From positions 3,828,693 through 3,892,692 of the forward strand of contig NZ_KI911559.1 in the NCBI RefSeq assembly GCF_000515255.1: a DNA stretch of 64,000 nt. The letters run 5' to 3'. The notes below the pieces were generated by a model, which saw nothing but the letters and a program-made list of their open reading frames with translations, was not told the origin of the DNA and searched no databases. Shown in pieces: positions 1 through 12,009 of the stretch (the stretch's first letter is position 1; each line of letters opens with the position of its first letter). Position numbers and translations under genes: made by a program. Source of the DNA: Rhodovibrio salinarum DSM 9154 (lineage in GTDB: Bacteria; Pseudomonadota; Alphaproteobacteria; Kiloniellales; Rhodovibrionaceae).

Positions 1-313
1 CAATAAGCCGCCTATCGGCAACAATCGCGCCATCTCCTTTCGTATATGTTCGTTTTTGCATGTGCGAAGGCGCGTAAATTTTCACTTTCGAACGGCATTC
101 GGTTGCACCCCCATGACAAATCACCTACGGTGCGACGAACAATCGCGCCACGGGACGTCCGGCTGAGCCGCCGCCCGGGCACGTGCCGCCGCAACCAACG
201 GCGGGGATCACAAGGGCGGGGCGAACCCGTCCGGCGCGCCAGTGCCCAAGCGGGTCAGCCGCTTTTTGCAATGACGCGGCCAAACGGGGACCGACACCCC
301 GTGGGGAGGCAAC
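1..313 (+). promoter_or_regulatory. Upstream region of the glp operon
   Basis: No credible gene is visible here; the short reading frames lack family features. The stretch is AT-richer around 40-90 than the coding DNA, as expected of a promoter, but I cannot place a convincing -35/-10 pair. It contains an exact 13-bp direct repeat (20-32 and 138-150). In rhizobia a DeoR-type regulator glpR lies just upstream of glpD; if present here it is outside the window. Confidence 0.4.
20..150. repeat. Exact 13-bp direct repeat upstream of glpD
   Basis: The sequence AACAATCGCGCCA occurs at 20-32 and again, identically, at 138-150, both in the non-coding region ahead of glpD. Position and exactness would fit a pair of regulator sites, but no known GlpR consensus is matched, so the role is inference. 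Confidence 0.35.
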
Positions 314-1999
314 GTGAGTGACGCTCCGAACGCGCGTCCCGGACGCGCGCCCGCCAGCGCTGATGATACCACCTCGGCCAACCCGCGCGCCGAGGAGATG
401 CCGGTTGACCTGCTGGTGATCGGGGGCGGGATCAATGGGGCTGGAATCGCTCGCGATGCTGCTGGGCGCGGTCTGTCGGTCGTCCTGTGTGAGCAGGCGG
501 ACCTGGCGCAAGCGACCTCGTCGGCCAGCACGAAGCTGATCCACGGCGGTCTGCGCTACCTCGAACAGTACGAGTTCCGGCTGGTCCGCGAGGCGTTGAT
601 CGAGCGCGAGGTGCTACTCGCCGCCGCGCCGCACATCATCTGGCCACTTACCTTCGTGCTGCCGCACGTCTCCAAGCTGCGCCCGGCGTGGCTGGTACGT
701 CTTGGGCTGTTCCTCTACGACCACCTGGGTGGGCGCAAGCGCCTGCCGGGCTCGCGCGGGGTCGATTTCACCAAGGATCCCTACGGCGCGCCGCTGAAAC
801 CCGAGATCACCAAGGGCTTCGCCTATTCCGACTGCTGGGTCGAGGACAGCCGTCTGGTCGTCCTCAACGCGCAGGACGCGCGCGAGCGCGGCGCGGACGT
901 GCTGACCCGCACCGCCTGCCGACGTGCGCGGCGCGGCGCGGATGGACTGTGGCACGTCACGCTGGAAGCGACGGGTCCCGGCGGCGAAAACCGAGACTTC
1001 AAGGCACGCGCGGTGGTCAACGCAGCCGGCCCCTGGGTAACCCAGGTGCTGGGCCAGGTCACCGGACTGAACCGACCGGTCGGGCTGCGGTTGGTCAAGG
1101 GCAGCCACCTCGTCGTCCCCAAACTGTACGAGGGCGACCAAGCCTACATCCTGCAGAACGACGACCGGCGGATCGTCTTCGCGATTCCGTATGAACGCGA
1201 TTACACGCTGCTCGGGACCACCGACAAACTGTTCGAAGCCGACCCCGCGCAGGTCGAGATCGACACTGACGAGATCGAATACATCTGTCGCGCGGCGAAC
1301 CGGTACTTCAGACAGCAAGTCACACCGGCGGACGCGATCTGGCACTATTCCGGCGTGCGGCCGCTGTACGACGATGCCAACGAGAACGTCTCGGCCGTCA
1401 CCCGCGACTACGTGTTCGACGTCGACGGCGGCCTCCAGACAGACGCCGAGGGCGACGGCGGCGATGGCACCCCGCCGCTGCTCTCCGTGTTCGGCGGCAA
1501 GATCACGACCTATCGCAAGCTGGCCGAACACGCCCTGGACAAGCTGCTGCCGCTGTTGGGCGACCATGGTCAGTCCGCTGGGGCGTCCTGGACCCACGAC
1601 GCGCCGCTCCCCGGCGGCGACATCGCGGATGCCGACTTTGACGCCTACCTCGCCGACCTGCAGCGCCGCCATGCCTGGCTGCCGGATTATCTGGCGCGGC
1701 GCTACGCCCGCGCCTACGGTACCCGGACGGAACGCATTCTGGCGGGGGCACAGAGCCTGGACGACCTGGGACCGCATATCGGCGACGAGCTGTACGGGGC
1801 GGAAGTGCGTTACCTGCAGGAGCAGGAATGGGCCCGCACCGCCGACGACATCCTGTGGCGGCGCTCCAAGCTGGGCCTGCATTTGTCCGCGGCGACCCAG
1901 GACGCGCTGGCCGCCCACCTCGGCGAAACCGGTGGCGCCAGGACCGGCGACGGCGCCCGCCTGAAATCCGCGCGCAGCCAGGGGATGGCCGCGAAATGA
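314..1999 (+). CDS. glpD: Aerobic glycerol-3-phosphate dehydrogenase
   Basis: FAD-dependent, membrane-associated enzyme oxidising glycerol 3-phosphate to dihydroxyacetone phosphate and feeding electrons to quinone. The 561-residue protein has the FAD-binding Rossmann motif GGGINGAGIARDA near residues 35-47, followed by the DAO-fold substrate domain and the C-terminal helical domain of the family. The start is GTG, four bases after GGGGAGG at 303-309. It overlaps the next gene by 4 bases (ATGA). First gene of a glycerol operon ordered as in Rhizobium leguminosarum (glpD-STPQUV), so it consumes the product of the downstream transporter plus a glycerol kinase that is not in this window. Family assignment is secure. 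Confidence 0.95.
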   Translation: MSDAPNARPGRAPASADDTTSANPRAEEMPVDLLVIGGGINGAGIARDAAGRGLSVVLCEQADLAQATSSASTKLIHGGLRYLEQYEFRLVREALIEREVLLAAAPHIIWPLTFVLPHVSKLRPAWLVRLGLFLYDHLGGRKRLPGSRGVDFTKDPYGAPLKPEITKGFAYSDCWVEDSRLVVLNAQDARERGADVLTRTACRRARRGADGLWHVTLEATGPGGENRDFKARAVVNAAGPWVTQVLGQVTGLNRPVGLRLVKGSHLVVPKLYEGDQAYILQNDDRRIVFAIPYERDYTLLGTTDKLFEADPAQVEIDTDEIEYICRAANRYFRQQVTPADAIWHYSGVRPLYDDANENVSAVTRDYVFDVDGGLQTDAEGDGGDGTPPLLSVFGGKITTYRKLAEHALDKLLPLLGDHGQSAGASWTHDAPLPGGDIADADFDAYLADLQRRHAWLPDYLARRYARAYGTRTERILAGAQSLDDLGPHIGDELYGAEVRYLQEQEWARTADDILWRRSKLGLHLSAATQDALAAHLGETGGARTGDGARLKSARSQGMAAK

Positions 2000-3114
2000 C
2001 GCTGACGCTGACAAACGTCACCAAGACCGTCGCCGGCGAGACCCACCTCGCTGACATCTCGACGGAACTGCACCCTGGCGGGTTCTACATCCTGCTGGGA
2101 CCGACGCTGGCCGGGAAAACCTCGCTGATGCGGCTGATGGCCGGCCTCGACCGCCCGAGCGACGGGCGGATCGAGATGGACGGCCAGGACGTGACCAAAA
2201 CGCCCGTGCGCAAGCGCAACGTGGCGATGGTCTACCAGCAGTTCATCAACTACCCCTCGTTCACGGTCTACGACAACATCGCCTCGCCGCTGCGCCGCTC
2301 CGGCGTGCCGGCCGATCAGGTCGACCAAAAGGTGCGCGAGGCGGCCGAAACGCTGAAAATGAGCCACCTGCTGGACCGCCTGCCGGGCGAACTGTCGGGC
2401 GGCCAGCAACAGCGCACCGCGCTCGCCCGCGCGATGGTCAAGGATAGCGACCTGCTGCTGCTCGACGAGCCGCTGGTCAACCTGGACTACAAGCTGCGCG
2501 AAGAACTGCGCGTCGAGCTGCGCGAGATCTTCGCCCGGCGCAGCGCGATCGTCGTGTACGCCACGACCGAGCCGGAAGAGGCGCTGATCATGGGCGGCAA
2601 CACCCTGGTCCTGGACCAGGGCCGGGTGCTGCAGCAGGGCCCGACGACGGAGGTGTTCCGGCATCCGGCCTCGATGCAGGTCGGCCGCTCCTTCTCCGAC
2701 CCGCCGATGAACTACGCGCTGGGCGAGGTACAGCAGGACGGCAACGGCAACCGCGAGGCCGTGCTGGCCGGCGGCATCCGGCTGCCACTGCAGGATCACC
2801 TGTCGAAGCTGCGGCCCGGGCGCTATTACTTCGGCGCGCGCGCCAGCCATCTCTACGTCCAACGCAACCGCAACGACGACCTGTCGTTCAAGGCCTCGGT
2901 CACGCTGTCCGAGATCTCCGGCTCGGAGACCTTCATCCACGTCGATTTCGGCGAAGACCAGGACTGGGTCTGCCAGGAGGAAGGCGTGCACAGCTTCGAG
3001 CTGGGCCAGCAGATCGACGTCTTCGTGAACCCGCGCGACGTCTACGCGTTCGACACCGATGGCTGGCTGGTCGCCTCGCCCGAGCGCGAGAAGACCCGCC
3101 AGGCCGCGCAGTAG
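1996..3114 (+). CDS. glpS: Glycerol ABC transporter ATPase (GlpS-type)
   Basis: Cytoplasmic ATP-binding subunit of the glycerol importer, 372 residues. An ABC domain fills residues 1-235 and a TOBE-type regulatory domain the remainder. The Walker A segment reads GPTLAGKTS, unusual in having TLA where most have SGC or NGA. The signature is LSGGQQQR and Walker B is LLLLDEP. The H-loop position reads YATTEPEEAL, with Thr where most ABC ATPases carry His. These departures are, to my knowledge, typical of the GlpS member of this family. The start at 1996 is chosen because it overlaps the glpD stop and gives the canonical N-terminus; longer upstream frames lie inside glpD. It likely pairs with GlpT as a heterodimer. 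Confidence 0.9.
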   Translation: MTLTLTNVTKTVAGETHLADISTELHPGGFYILLGPTLAGKTSLMRLMAGLDRPSDGRIEMDGQDVTKTPVRKRNVAMVYQQFINYPSFTVYDNIASPLRRSGVPADQVDQKVREAAETLKMSHLLDRLPGELSGGQQQRTALARAMVKDSDLLLLDEPLVNLDYKLREELRVELREIFARRSAIVVYATTEPEEALIMGGNTLVLDQGRVLQQGPTTEVFRHPASMQVGRSFSDPPMNYALGEVQQDGNGNREAVLAGGIRLPLQDHLSKLRPGRYYFGARASHLYVQRNRNDDLSFKASVTLSEISGSETFIHVDFGEDQDWVCQEEGVHSFELGQQIDVFVNPRDVYAFDTDGWLVASPEREKTRQAAQ

Positions 3115-3127
3115 GAAAGGCCCATCG

Positions 3128-4210
<1,083 letters not shown>

Positions 4211-4329
4211 CGACATGAAGGCCGGTCGGCCGCCGGCCGGCAAGGGATGCACGCGACGTCGCCAACGCGCCCGGACAAACCGGTGCCGTACCCAAAAAGC
4301 GACGCGCCAGGGAGGAGAGACGAGACGCC

Positions 4330-4389
4330 ATGGATAGATGGCCCGATAACAGGGCGTGGTTCCCCCGCTTTTCTCACCAGGGCTTCTGA
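4330..4389 (+). pseudogene. glpP: 5' stub of glpP cut off by the IS
   Basis: Ten native codons starting at ATG 4330 (MDRWPDNRAW) plus the Phe codon shared with the target duplication are followed directly by IS sequence, which adds eight foreign codons and a TGA at 4387-4389. A good ribosome site (GGGAGGAGAG, about 4310-4319) precedes the ATG. Removing the IS and one copy of TTCC joins this stub in frame to Leu-Val-Leu-Pro at 6017 onward, restoring a normal permease N-terminus. The stub can only make a 19-residue peptide. Confidence 0.8.
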
Positions 4390-4535
4390 GCCGTCGTCGT
4401 GGGGTGCAGTCGACGGTTGCTGTGTGATCCAGAGCGACGCAGGCATGCCTGATCCTTGCGCCGCGTGGGCGCTACCAGGTCAGTTCGGGTCCAGCGTTGT
4501 TGATTGGCGGGTGACGGTAGCGCGGGTCGCGCGGA

Positions 4536-5918
4536 TCAACGGCACAATCGGGCGTGCGCCAGGGCGAACTCCTCAGCATAGGGGCAGGCGGAGGCCATGG
4601 CGACGCGGATGCGACGAACGGTGACCGTTACCTGCGCGCCGATCTTCATGAGCTTCAGGCGCAGCGACCCGCAGGTCGCCTTCTCCAGCTGGGTGTGCGC
4701 GAGTGCGATCCGGCGCAGGGCCGCGAGCAGGACGTAGGCGATCGACGCGAACCATAGGCGGAGCTGGTTGGCCTTCATGGTCGCCGCGCTGGTGCGGTCG
4801 GCGAACATATCCAGCTGACATTCCTTGATCCGGTTCTCCATCTCGCCGCGCGCACAGTAGACCCGCTCGTAGAGCGTCCGGGCATCGACCTCTTTCGCCG
4901 GCAGGGACGTCACGACGAACCGCGGGTTGGCGCCGTTCTCGTCGCGGTTCGGCATCCACTCGGCCTTGGCTACCACTCGCCGGCGCCGGGTCCAGCTGTT
5001 CAGCGTGGTCCAGCGGAAGTCGGCAAACCGGCGGGCCGGCTTACCGGTCCGCTCCGCCTCATCCTCGGCCCAGGCCAGATCGATGTGGATCTGGTCGACC
5101 AGCCTGGCGTTGCGTGCGAGACCGAACAGGAAGTCGACCTTGTTTGTTTCGCACCACGCCATCAGCGCCTCGCGCGTAAACCCGCTGTCACCGCGCAGCA
5201 GGATCTTGACCTTAGGCCAGCGCTGGCGGATGCGGCTGACGATACGCGACATCTCCTCGACCGAACCCGCGCTGGCGTCGATGTTGGACCGGCGCAGCTT
5301 CGCCGCTATGAGGTGCTCGCCGCAGAACACGTAGAGCGGCAGGTAGCAGTAACAGTCGTAGTAGCCGTGAAAGAACCGTCCTTCCTGGCGGCCGTGGATC
5401 GGGTCGTCCGTGGCGTCCAGGTCGAGCGTGATGCGTGCCGGAGGCTTGGCGTGCGCGTCCAGGAAGAGATCGACGAACAGGTGTTCGATCGCGTCCGGAT
5501 CGTGGGCGATCTTGCGGTACCGGTCGCCGTCGACCGGGGCGTGCTCCAGCCGGTTCAGCGTGCTTTTGCCGGCCAGCGGCGCGCAGCGGGCCCGGCGCGC
5601 CTCCAGCCTGCCGAGAACGGGCCCGAGCACCGGGTCACGGCGCAGGTCGTCGTGATCGTTCAGATCCTCGTAGCCGAGCGCGATGCCGAACACGCGCTGG
5701 CCGACCAGGGTGCGGACATCATGAACGACGCGACCTGCTGTCCGGCCATCCGTGAAGCAGGCGGCGAACCGGTCAACCAGGTTGATCGCCTTGTCGGTCG
5801 CGCCCAGCAGCAGCGCGCCGGCGTCCGAGGTGATCGCCCCACCGCCAAAATCCGCCACCAACTCGCGGCGATCGAGGCGTGCGAAAAGCATAGAGTCCGG
5901 GTTACACTGTGTCGGCAT
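4536..5918 (-). CDS. IS1380-family transposase
   Basis: A 460-residue DDE-type transposase matching the IS1380 family in its N-terminal segment (ADFGGGAITSDAGALLLG), in the ITLDLDATDD motif that supplies a catalytic aspartate near the middle, and in the LLRGDSGF motif with the second aspartate. It would bind the terminal repeats and cut and paste the element. No frameshift or stop is present, so the element is potentially active. Upstream of it, within the IS, there is no second gene. Confidence 0.93.
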   Translation of the reverse strand: MPTQCNPDSMLFARLDRRELVADFGGGAITSDAGALLLGATDKAINLVDRFAACFTDGRTAGRVVHDVRTLVGQRVFGIALGYEDLNDHDDLRRDPVLGPVLGRLEARRARCAPLAGKSTLNRLEHAPVDGDRYRKIAHDPDAIEHLFVDLFLDAHAKPPARITLDLDATDDPIHGRQEGRFFHGYYDCYCYLPLYVFCGEHLIAAKLRRSNIDASAGSVEEMSRIVSRIRQRWPKVKILLRGDSGFTREALMAWCETNKVDFLFGLARNARLVDQIHIDLAWAEDEAERTGKPARRFADFRWTTLNSWTRRRRVVAKAEWMPNRDENGANPRFVVTSLPAKEVDARTLYERVYCARGEMENRIKECQLDMFADRTSAATMKANQLRLWFASIAYVLLAALRRIALAHTQLEKATCGSLRLKLMKIGAQVTVTVRRIRVAMASACPYAEEFALAHARLCR

Positions 5919-5944
5919 CGGGGGCTCCGCTGAGATCGGGTTAA

Positions 5945-6850
<906 letters not shown>

Positions 6851-6853
6851 GCC

Positions 6854-7657
6854 ATGGCCGTCCGCAAACGCTCGATCGCGCTCACCGTTTATCTCGTGGT
6901 GTTGATGCTGCCGATCTACTGGCTCATCAACATGTCGCTGAAGCCCAACGCGGAAATCCTGGGCGCGCTGACGCTCTATCCGCACGACCTGACGTTCCAG
7001 AACTACATCAAGATCTTCACCACGCCCGATTGGTACCAGGGCTACATCAACTCGATCATCTACGTCGGGCTGAACACGGTGATCTCGCTGGCCACCGCGC
7101 TGCCGGCAGCCTACGCCTTCTCGCGCTACCAGTTCATCGGCGACAAGCACTTCTTCTTCTGGCTGCTGACCAACCTGATGGCACCCGCGGCGGTGTTCCT
7201 GCTGCCGTTCTTCCAGCTCTACTCCACCTTCGGGCTGATCGACACGCACATCGCGGTGGCGCTTGCGCACTGCCTGTTCAACGTGCCGCTCGCCGTGTGG
7301 ATCCTGGAAGGCTTCATGCGCGGCGTACCCAAGGAGATCGACGAGACCGCCTACATCGACGGCTACGCCTTCCCGCGGTTCTTCGTGCTGGTGTTCCTGC
7401 CGCTGATCCGCTCGGGCATCGGCGTCACGGCGTTCTTCTGCTTCATGTTCTCCTGGGTGGAACTGCTGCTCGCACGCACCCTGACCACGACCGCCGCCAA
7501 GCCGATCGGCGCGGTGATGACCCGCACGGTCTCCGCCAGCGGCATCGACTGGGGCCTGCTCGCCGCCGCGGGCGTGCTGACCATCGTGCCGGGCGCGATC
7601 GTGATCTGGTTCGTGCGCAACTACATGGCCAAAGGCTTCGCTCTCGGCCGTGTGTAA
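6854..7657 (+). CDS. glpQ: Glycerol ABC transporter permease GlpQ
   Basis: The second membrane subunit of the importer, 267 residues, with six predicted membrane helices starting at residues 9-25 (LTVYLVVLMLPIYWLIN). It has the cytoplasmic EAA-type loop around FMRGVPKEIDETAYIDGYAFPRFF in two parts (residues 155-175), where the ATPases dock. It begins 3 bases after the glpP stop, so translation is probably coupled. It would pair with GlpP to form the channel; any polar effect of the IS upstream would hit this gene too. Confidence 0.92.
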   Translation: MAVRKRSIALTVYLVVLMLPIYWLINMSLKPNAEILGALTLYPHDLTFQNYIKIFTTPDWYQGYINSIIYVGLNTVISLATALPAAYAFSRYQFIGDKHFFFWLLTNLMAPAAVFLLPFFQLYSTFGLIDTHIAVALAHCLFNVPLAVWILEGFMRGVPKEIDETAYIDGYAFPRFFVLVFLPLIRSGIGVTAFFCFMFSWVELLLARTLTTTAAKPIGAVMTRTVSASGIDWGLLAAAGVLTIVPGAIVIWFVRNYMAKGFALGRV

Positions 7658-7732
7658 CGGGGCCGCGTCCGGGCAAAACGCCCGAACGCGCGCGAGACGA
7701 CAACGCGAAAACAGGGATAAAGAGCGGACGCC

Positions 7733-8011
7733 ATGGATCTCAGTTGGATGGCCTGGACCACGCCGACGGCGATCTTCTTCGTCACCATCTTCCTGCTGTT
7801 GTGCGGGATGACGGTGTGGGAAGTCGTCCAGCCGACCGTGCCGCGCAAGGGCTTGCTGCCGATGGTGACGACCCGTGGCGACCGCTTCTTCATCAGCCTG
7901 CTGTCGGGCGCGTGGCTGCATCTGGCGTGGATGTACTTCACCGACATCACGCTATGGGTGCCGCTGGCGATCATGGCGGTGGGCATGGCCGTGATTCTGC
8001 GCTGGGGCTAG
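7733..8011 (+). CDS. DUF2160 small membrane protein of the glycerol operon
   Basis: 92 residues with two or three hydrophobic stretches (residues 12-27, about 50-65 and 72-88), matching the DUF2160 family. That family occurs almost only between glpQ and glpV in glycerol ABC operons, where it is sometimes called GlpU. Its biochemical role is unknown; by context it probably assists assembly or function of the importer. It lies 75 bases after glpQ and 177 bases before the binding protein. Confidence 0.85.
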   Translation: MDLSWMAWTTPTAIFFVTIFLLLCGMTVWEVVQPTVPRKGLLPMVTTRGDRFFISLLSGAWLHLAWMYFTDITLWVPLAIMAVGMAVILRWG

Positions 8012-8188
8012 AGGGGGCACCCACACGCCCGGGAGCAGAGACGACGGGGACACCTTCCGCCGCGGCGCGCCAAGCGCCCAGGGCGGACGCGGACGCTGCG
8101 ACGAGCAAGCCTTCCGGCGACGCAGCGCCCCCGCGGTCCCGAAACGCCAAGCACGGAAGGCGCAACGAAACCGGGGAGGTTTCAGATC

Positions 8189-9970
<1,782 letters not shown>

Positions 9971-10025
9971 GCGGCCAACTTTCCAAGACGCGCGAATAGC
10001 TTCTGCCTGAACGGCAAAGCTGGAT

Positions 10026-10062
10026 GGGGCGGGTTCAGTTCAAGGAACCCGCCCCTTCTTTA
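10026..10062 (+). terminator. Rho-independent terminator of the glp operon
   Basis: A perfect 11-bp stem (GGGGCGGGTTC at 10026-10036, GAACCCGCCCC at 10045-10055) with an 8-base loop, followed by TTCTTTAT. It lies 55 bases after glpV. Confidence 0.9.
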
Positions 10063-10067
10063 TGCAG

Positions 10068-10307
10068 CTATTGCAATGGGCCGATTAGGGGCTGGGCAAG
10101 CTGCGGGGCCGCGGTCGGCCCTGCGTGGACGGCCGCCACGAGCTGCTCAACGGCGCCCTGCAACCACGGCTCGACCGCCAGGGCCGTCCCTGCCGCCAGT
10201 CCAGCGGCAAACAGAAACGGCCAAAGATCAACGTGGCGCTCCAGCGCGGCGCCGCGGAGCGGCTGCGACCGGTAACCCGGGCGACGGCGTAGCACACGGC
10301 GGATCAT
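10068..10307 (-). CDS. Small single-pass membrane protein, unknown
   Basis: 79 residues, not recognised. The start at 10307 is supported by AGGAGG five bases upstream on the minus strand, while a longer frame upstream has no such site. It has a basic N-terminus (MIRRVLRRRPGYR), one hydrophobic segment at about residues 31-44 (WPFLFAAGLAAGTALA) and an alanine/proline-rich tail. It converges on the glp operon and stops six bases from the end of the glp terminator. The strong ribosome site makes it more credible than a chance frame. Confidence 0.5.
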   Translation of the reverse strand: MIRRVLRRRPGYRSQPLRGAALERHVDLWPFLFAAGLAAGTALAVEPWLQGAVEQLVAAVHAGPTAAPQLAQPLIGPLQ

Positions 10308-10640
10308 CGCATCCTCCTGTGTTGGACCCTGACAACTTGACTGCGATGATCCGCTCAAAGCCAGTGGCCAAGCTGTGGCCGACGTCACACCCCCGTGACC
10401 AACAACTGGCATTTTACGTGCTCTCGGTCTTATTGAGTCATTTTTGTACATACCAATGATCGCACTTAGAAGCCTTCTGGATCGCCCTTGCTGAAAACTA
10501 GAACGTGTGCAAGAAGGACCCAGGAGCCGCGAATCGACGCTCTCCTAGTCAAATTGGGGAACTCCACCGGTACTATTAACCTCCGCTGGGACAGCGGCGG
10601 TTTTGGTTAGTGTGCCCTTACCATTCGGGGAACAACAAGA
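10308..10640. other. Intergenic region between two small membrane protein genes
   Basis: No gene is apparent in these 333 bases. The DNA is clearly AT-richer than the surroundings, especially 10410-10480. A short hairpin (CCGCT at 10583-10587, AGCGG at 10593-10597) is followed by CGGTTTTGG, which might be a weak terminator or leader element for the downstream TM2 gene. It presumably holds the promoters of the flanking, divergently read genes. Confidence 0.4.
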
Positions 10641-11066
10641 ATGTCAGACCAGTCACAGTATAACACCGACACAGGAACAGATATTCAGACGCAACCGGTG
10701 CAAACCGACAGCGCAGATCAGGTTCCGGCCGGCCAACAAAGCCCGTCCGCCACGAACAATACTTCGATGGTATACTGCAACACGTGCGGCAAAGACATGG
10801 CCCGGCTTGCGGAGAGCTGCCCAAGCTGCGGCGCCCCCAACCCGCTCGCTAAGCCTAAACAATCTGAAAAAAGTATGGTCCCTGCTGCCCTGCTTTGCTT
10901 CTTCTTCGGGGCTCTAGGTTTCCATCGTTTCTACGTTGGGAAAATCATTACAGGCATCCTGATGATCCTGACATTTGGGGGACTGGGGATTTGGGCCCTG
11001 ATCGACTTTGTCATGATCATTGTCGGTTCCTTCAAAGACAGCGAAGGGCTGCCGCTCAAGCGCTGA
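10641..11066 (+). CDS. Zinc-ribbon and TM2-domain membrane protein
   Basis: 141 residues. A disordered Thr/Gln-rich N-terminus is followed by a zinc ribbon (CNTCGKD and CPSCGAPN, residues 52-71). A TM2 domain with two membrane helices follows, and the motif GFHRFYVGK joins them (about residues 94-102). TM2 proteins are widespread and their function is unknown; the ribbon presumably faces the cytoplasm. It is followed by a second gene of the same architecture. Base composition is lower in GC than the neighbouring operons. Confidence 0.75.
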   Translation: MSDQSQYNTDTGTDIQTQPVQTDSADQVPAGQQSPSATNNTSMVYCNTCGKDMARLAESCPSCGAPNPLAKPKQSEKSMVPAALLCFFFGALGFHRFYVGKIITGILMILTFGGLGIWALIDFVMIIVGSFKDSEGLPLKR

Positions 11067-11157
11067 CGCTAAGGTCGAGTGCAATTCGTGTATTTGACTC
11101 TATGCGTTTTGCGCTCGACCTGATCCACCTGCCCTCATAATTGCTGGAAACCACGTC

Positions 11158-11553
11158 GTGTATTGTCAGGAATGCGGAAAGGAAATTTCCGCGCAGGCGA
11201 TCCAGTGTCCCGGTTGCGGATCGGAGGTACGGATCAACAGCCATATTGACCCCAATCCCAGCCCGAAAAATTACGGCGTCGCCGTCGCATTGAGCGGAAT
11301 CTTCGGGGTCGTCGGCATCCACCACTTCTATCTCGGCAATATCGCCCATGGCGTGCTGGATCTGACCATGCTGATCGGCGGGATCGCCTGTCTCGAGTTC
11401 GCCGATCCAGTGCATGGCAGTGATTTATTAGCGTTTGGCGGGCTTTTGCTGTTCGCCGATATCATTCACACGCTTGTGGTCACCTACCGGCTTATTGCGG
11501 GAAAGCAACGCGATGGTCAGGGCCGGCGCGTCCTGCCCCCACAGCACGCCTGA
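11158..11553 (+). CDS. Second zinc-ribbon and TM2-like protein
   Basis: 131 residues starting at GTG. The protein opens directly with a zinc ribbon (CQECGKEI then CPGCGSE, residues 3-21), then a TM2-like pair of hydrophobic helices with the linker GIHHFYLGN (residues 58-66). It differs in sequence from the preceding paralogue, so the pair is diverged rather than a recent duplication. The GTG start has only a weak ribosome site, so an alternative start cannot be excluded, but the ribbon would be lost with any later one. Confidence 0.7.
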   Translation: MYCQECGKEISAQAIQCPGCGSEVRINSHIDPNPSPKNYGVAVALSGIFGVVGIHHFYLGNIAHGVLDLTMLIGGIACLEFADPVHGSDLLAFGGLLLFADIIHTLVVTYRLIAGKQRDGQGRRVLPPQHA

Positions 11554-11785
11554 GGGAGCTTGACGATGGGCTCCACCGTGGCTTGGTTGCTTGTGGATCG
11601 CGTGTCCCACGATCGGTGCCGCTTTCCGACCGATCGGTGTAGTCGCGGTTGGTAAAGCGGCACTGGTGCCCCCTCTCCCGCGCCCGGTTCCCGTGGTCTC
11701 GTAGTTTGGCGGACATTCCGGCTTTCGCTAGCCGCGACGACATGCCGGGCTGACGTCGCCGGCGTGCAACGGCATACTGTCCAGC

Positions 11786-11953
11786 ATGTCGATGCACATG
11801 CAGCTCACCGATTTGGTGCTGATCCTCTCGGCCGTGGTGCCGATCGTGATCGTTTTCGTCCTGTCGGTGATCGTGGCACGGCGCACTTTCTCGATGCGCA
11901 ACGCCATGCGCGCACGTAAACGCGCGGCCGGCGACGAAAGCAAGCGGGCGTAG
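11786..11953 (+). CDS. Possible 55-residue single-pass membrane protein
   Basis: A short frame with a clean hydrophobic segment (residues 9-29, LVLILSAVVPIVIVFVLSV region) and a strongly basic C-terminal tail ending DESKRA, the layout of a small inner-membrane protein with a cytoplasmic tail. No strong ribosome site precedes the ATG, and two further ATGs follow at codons 3 and 5. No family is recognised. The rest of the 456-base gap between 11553 and 12010 shows no other feature. Confidence 0.4.
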   Translation: MSMHMQLTDLVLILSAVVPIVIVFVLSVIVARRTFSMRNAMRARKRAAGDESKRA

Positions 11954-12009
11954 CCCCAAGCTTCACGTCTGGCGCAAGCAGGTCGCAAGGCGTCCCTGCC
12001 CCGCGCATC

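Noticed and set aside
4211-4329. A separate gene between glpT and the glpP stub
   Set aside because: The 119 bases are GC-rich inverted sequence (4221-4241) without a supported frame; they look like an ordinary intercistronic spacer.
4536-5918. IS transposase as a split or decayed copy
   Set aside because: The frame is complete for the family (460 residues) and both ends with target duplications are present, so the element is intact.
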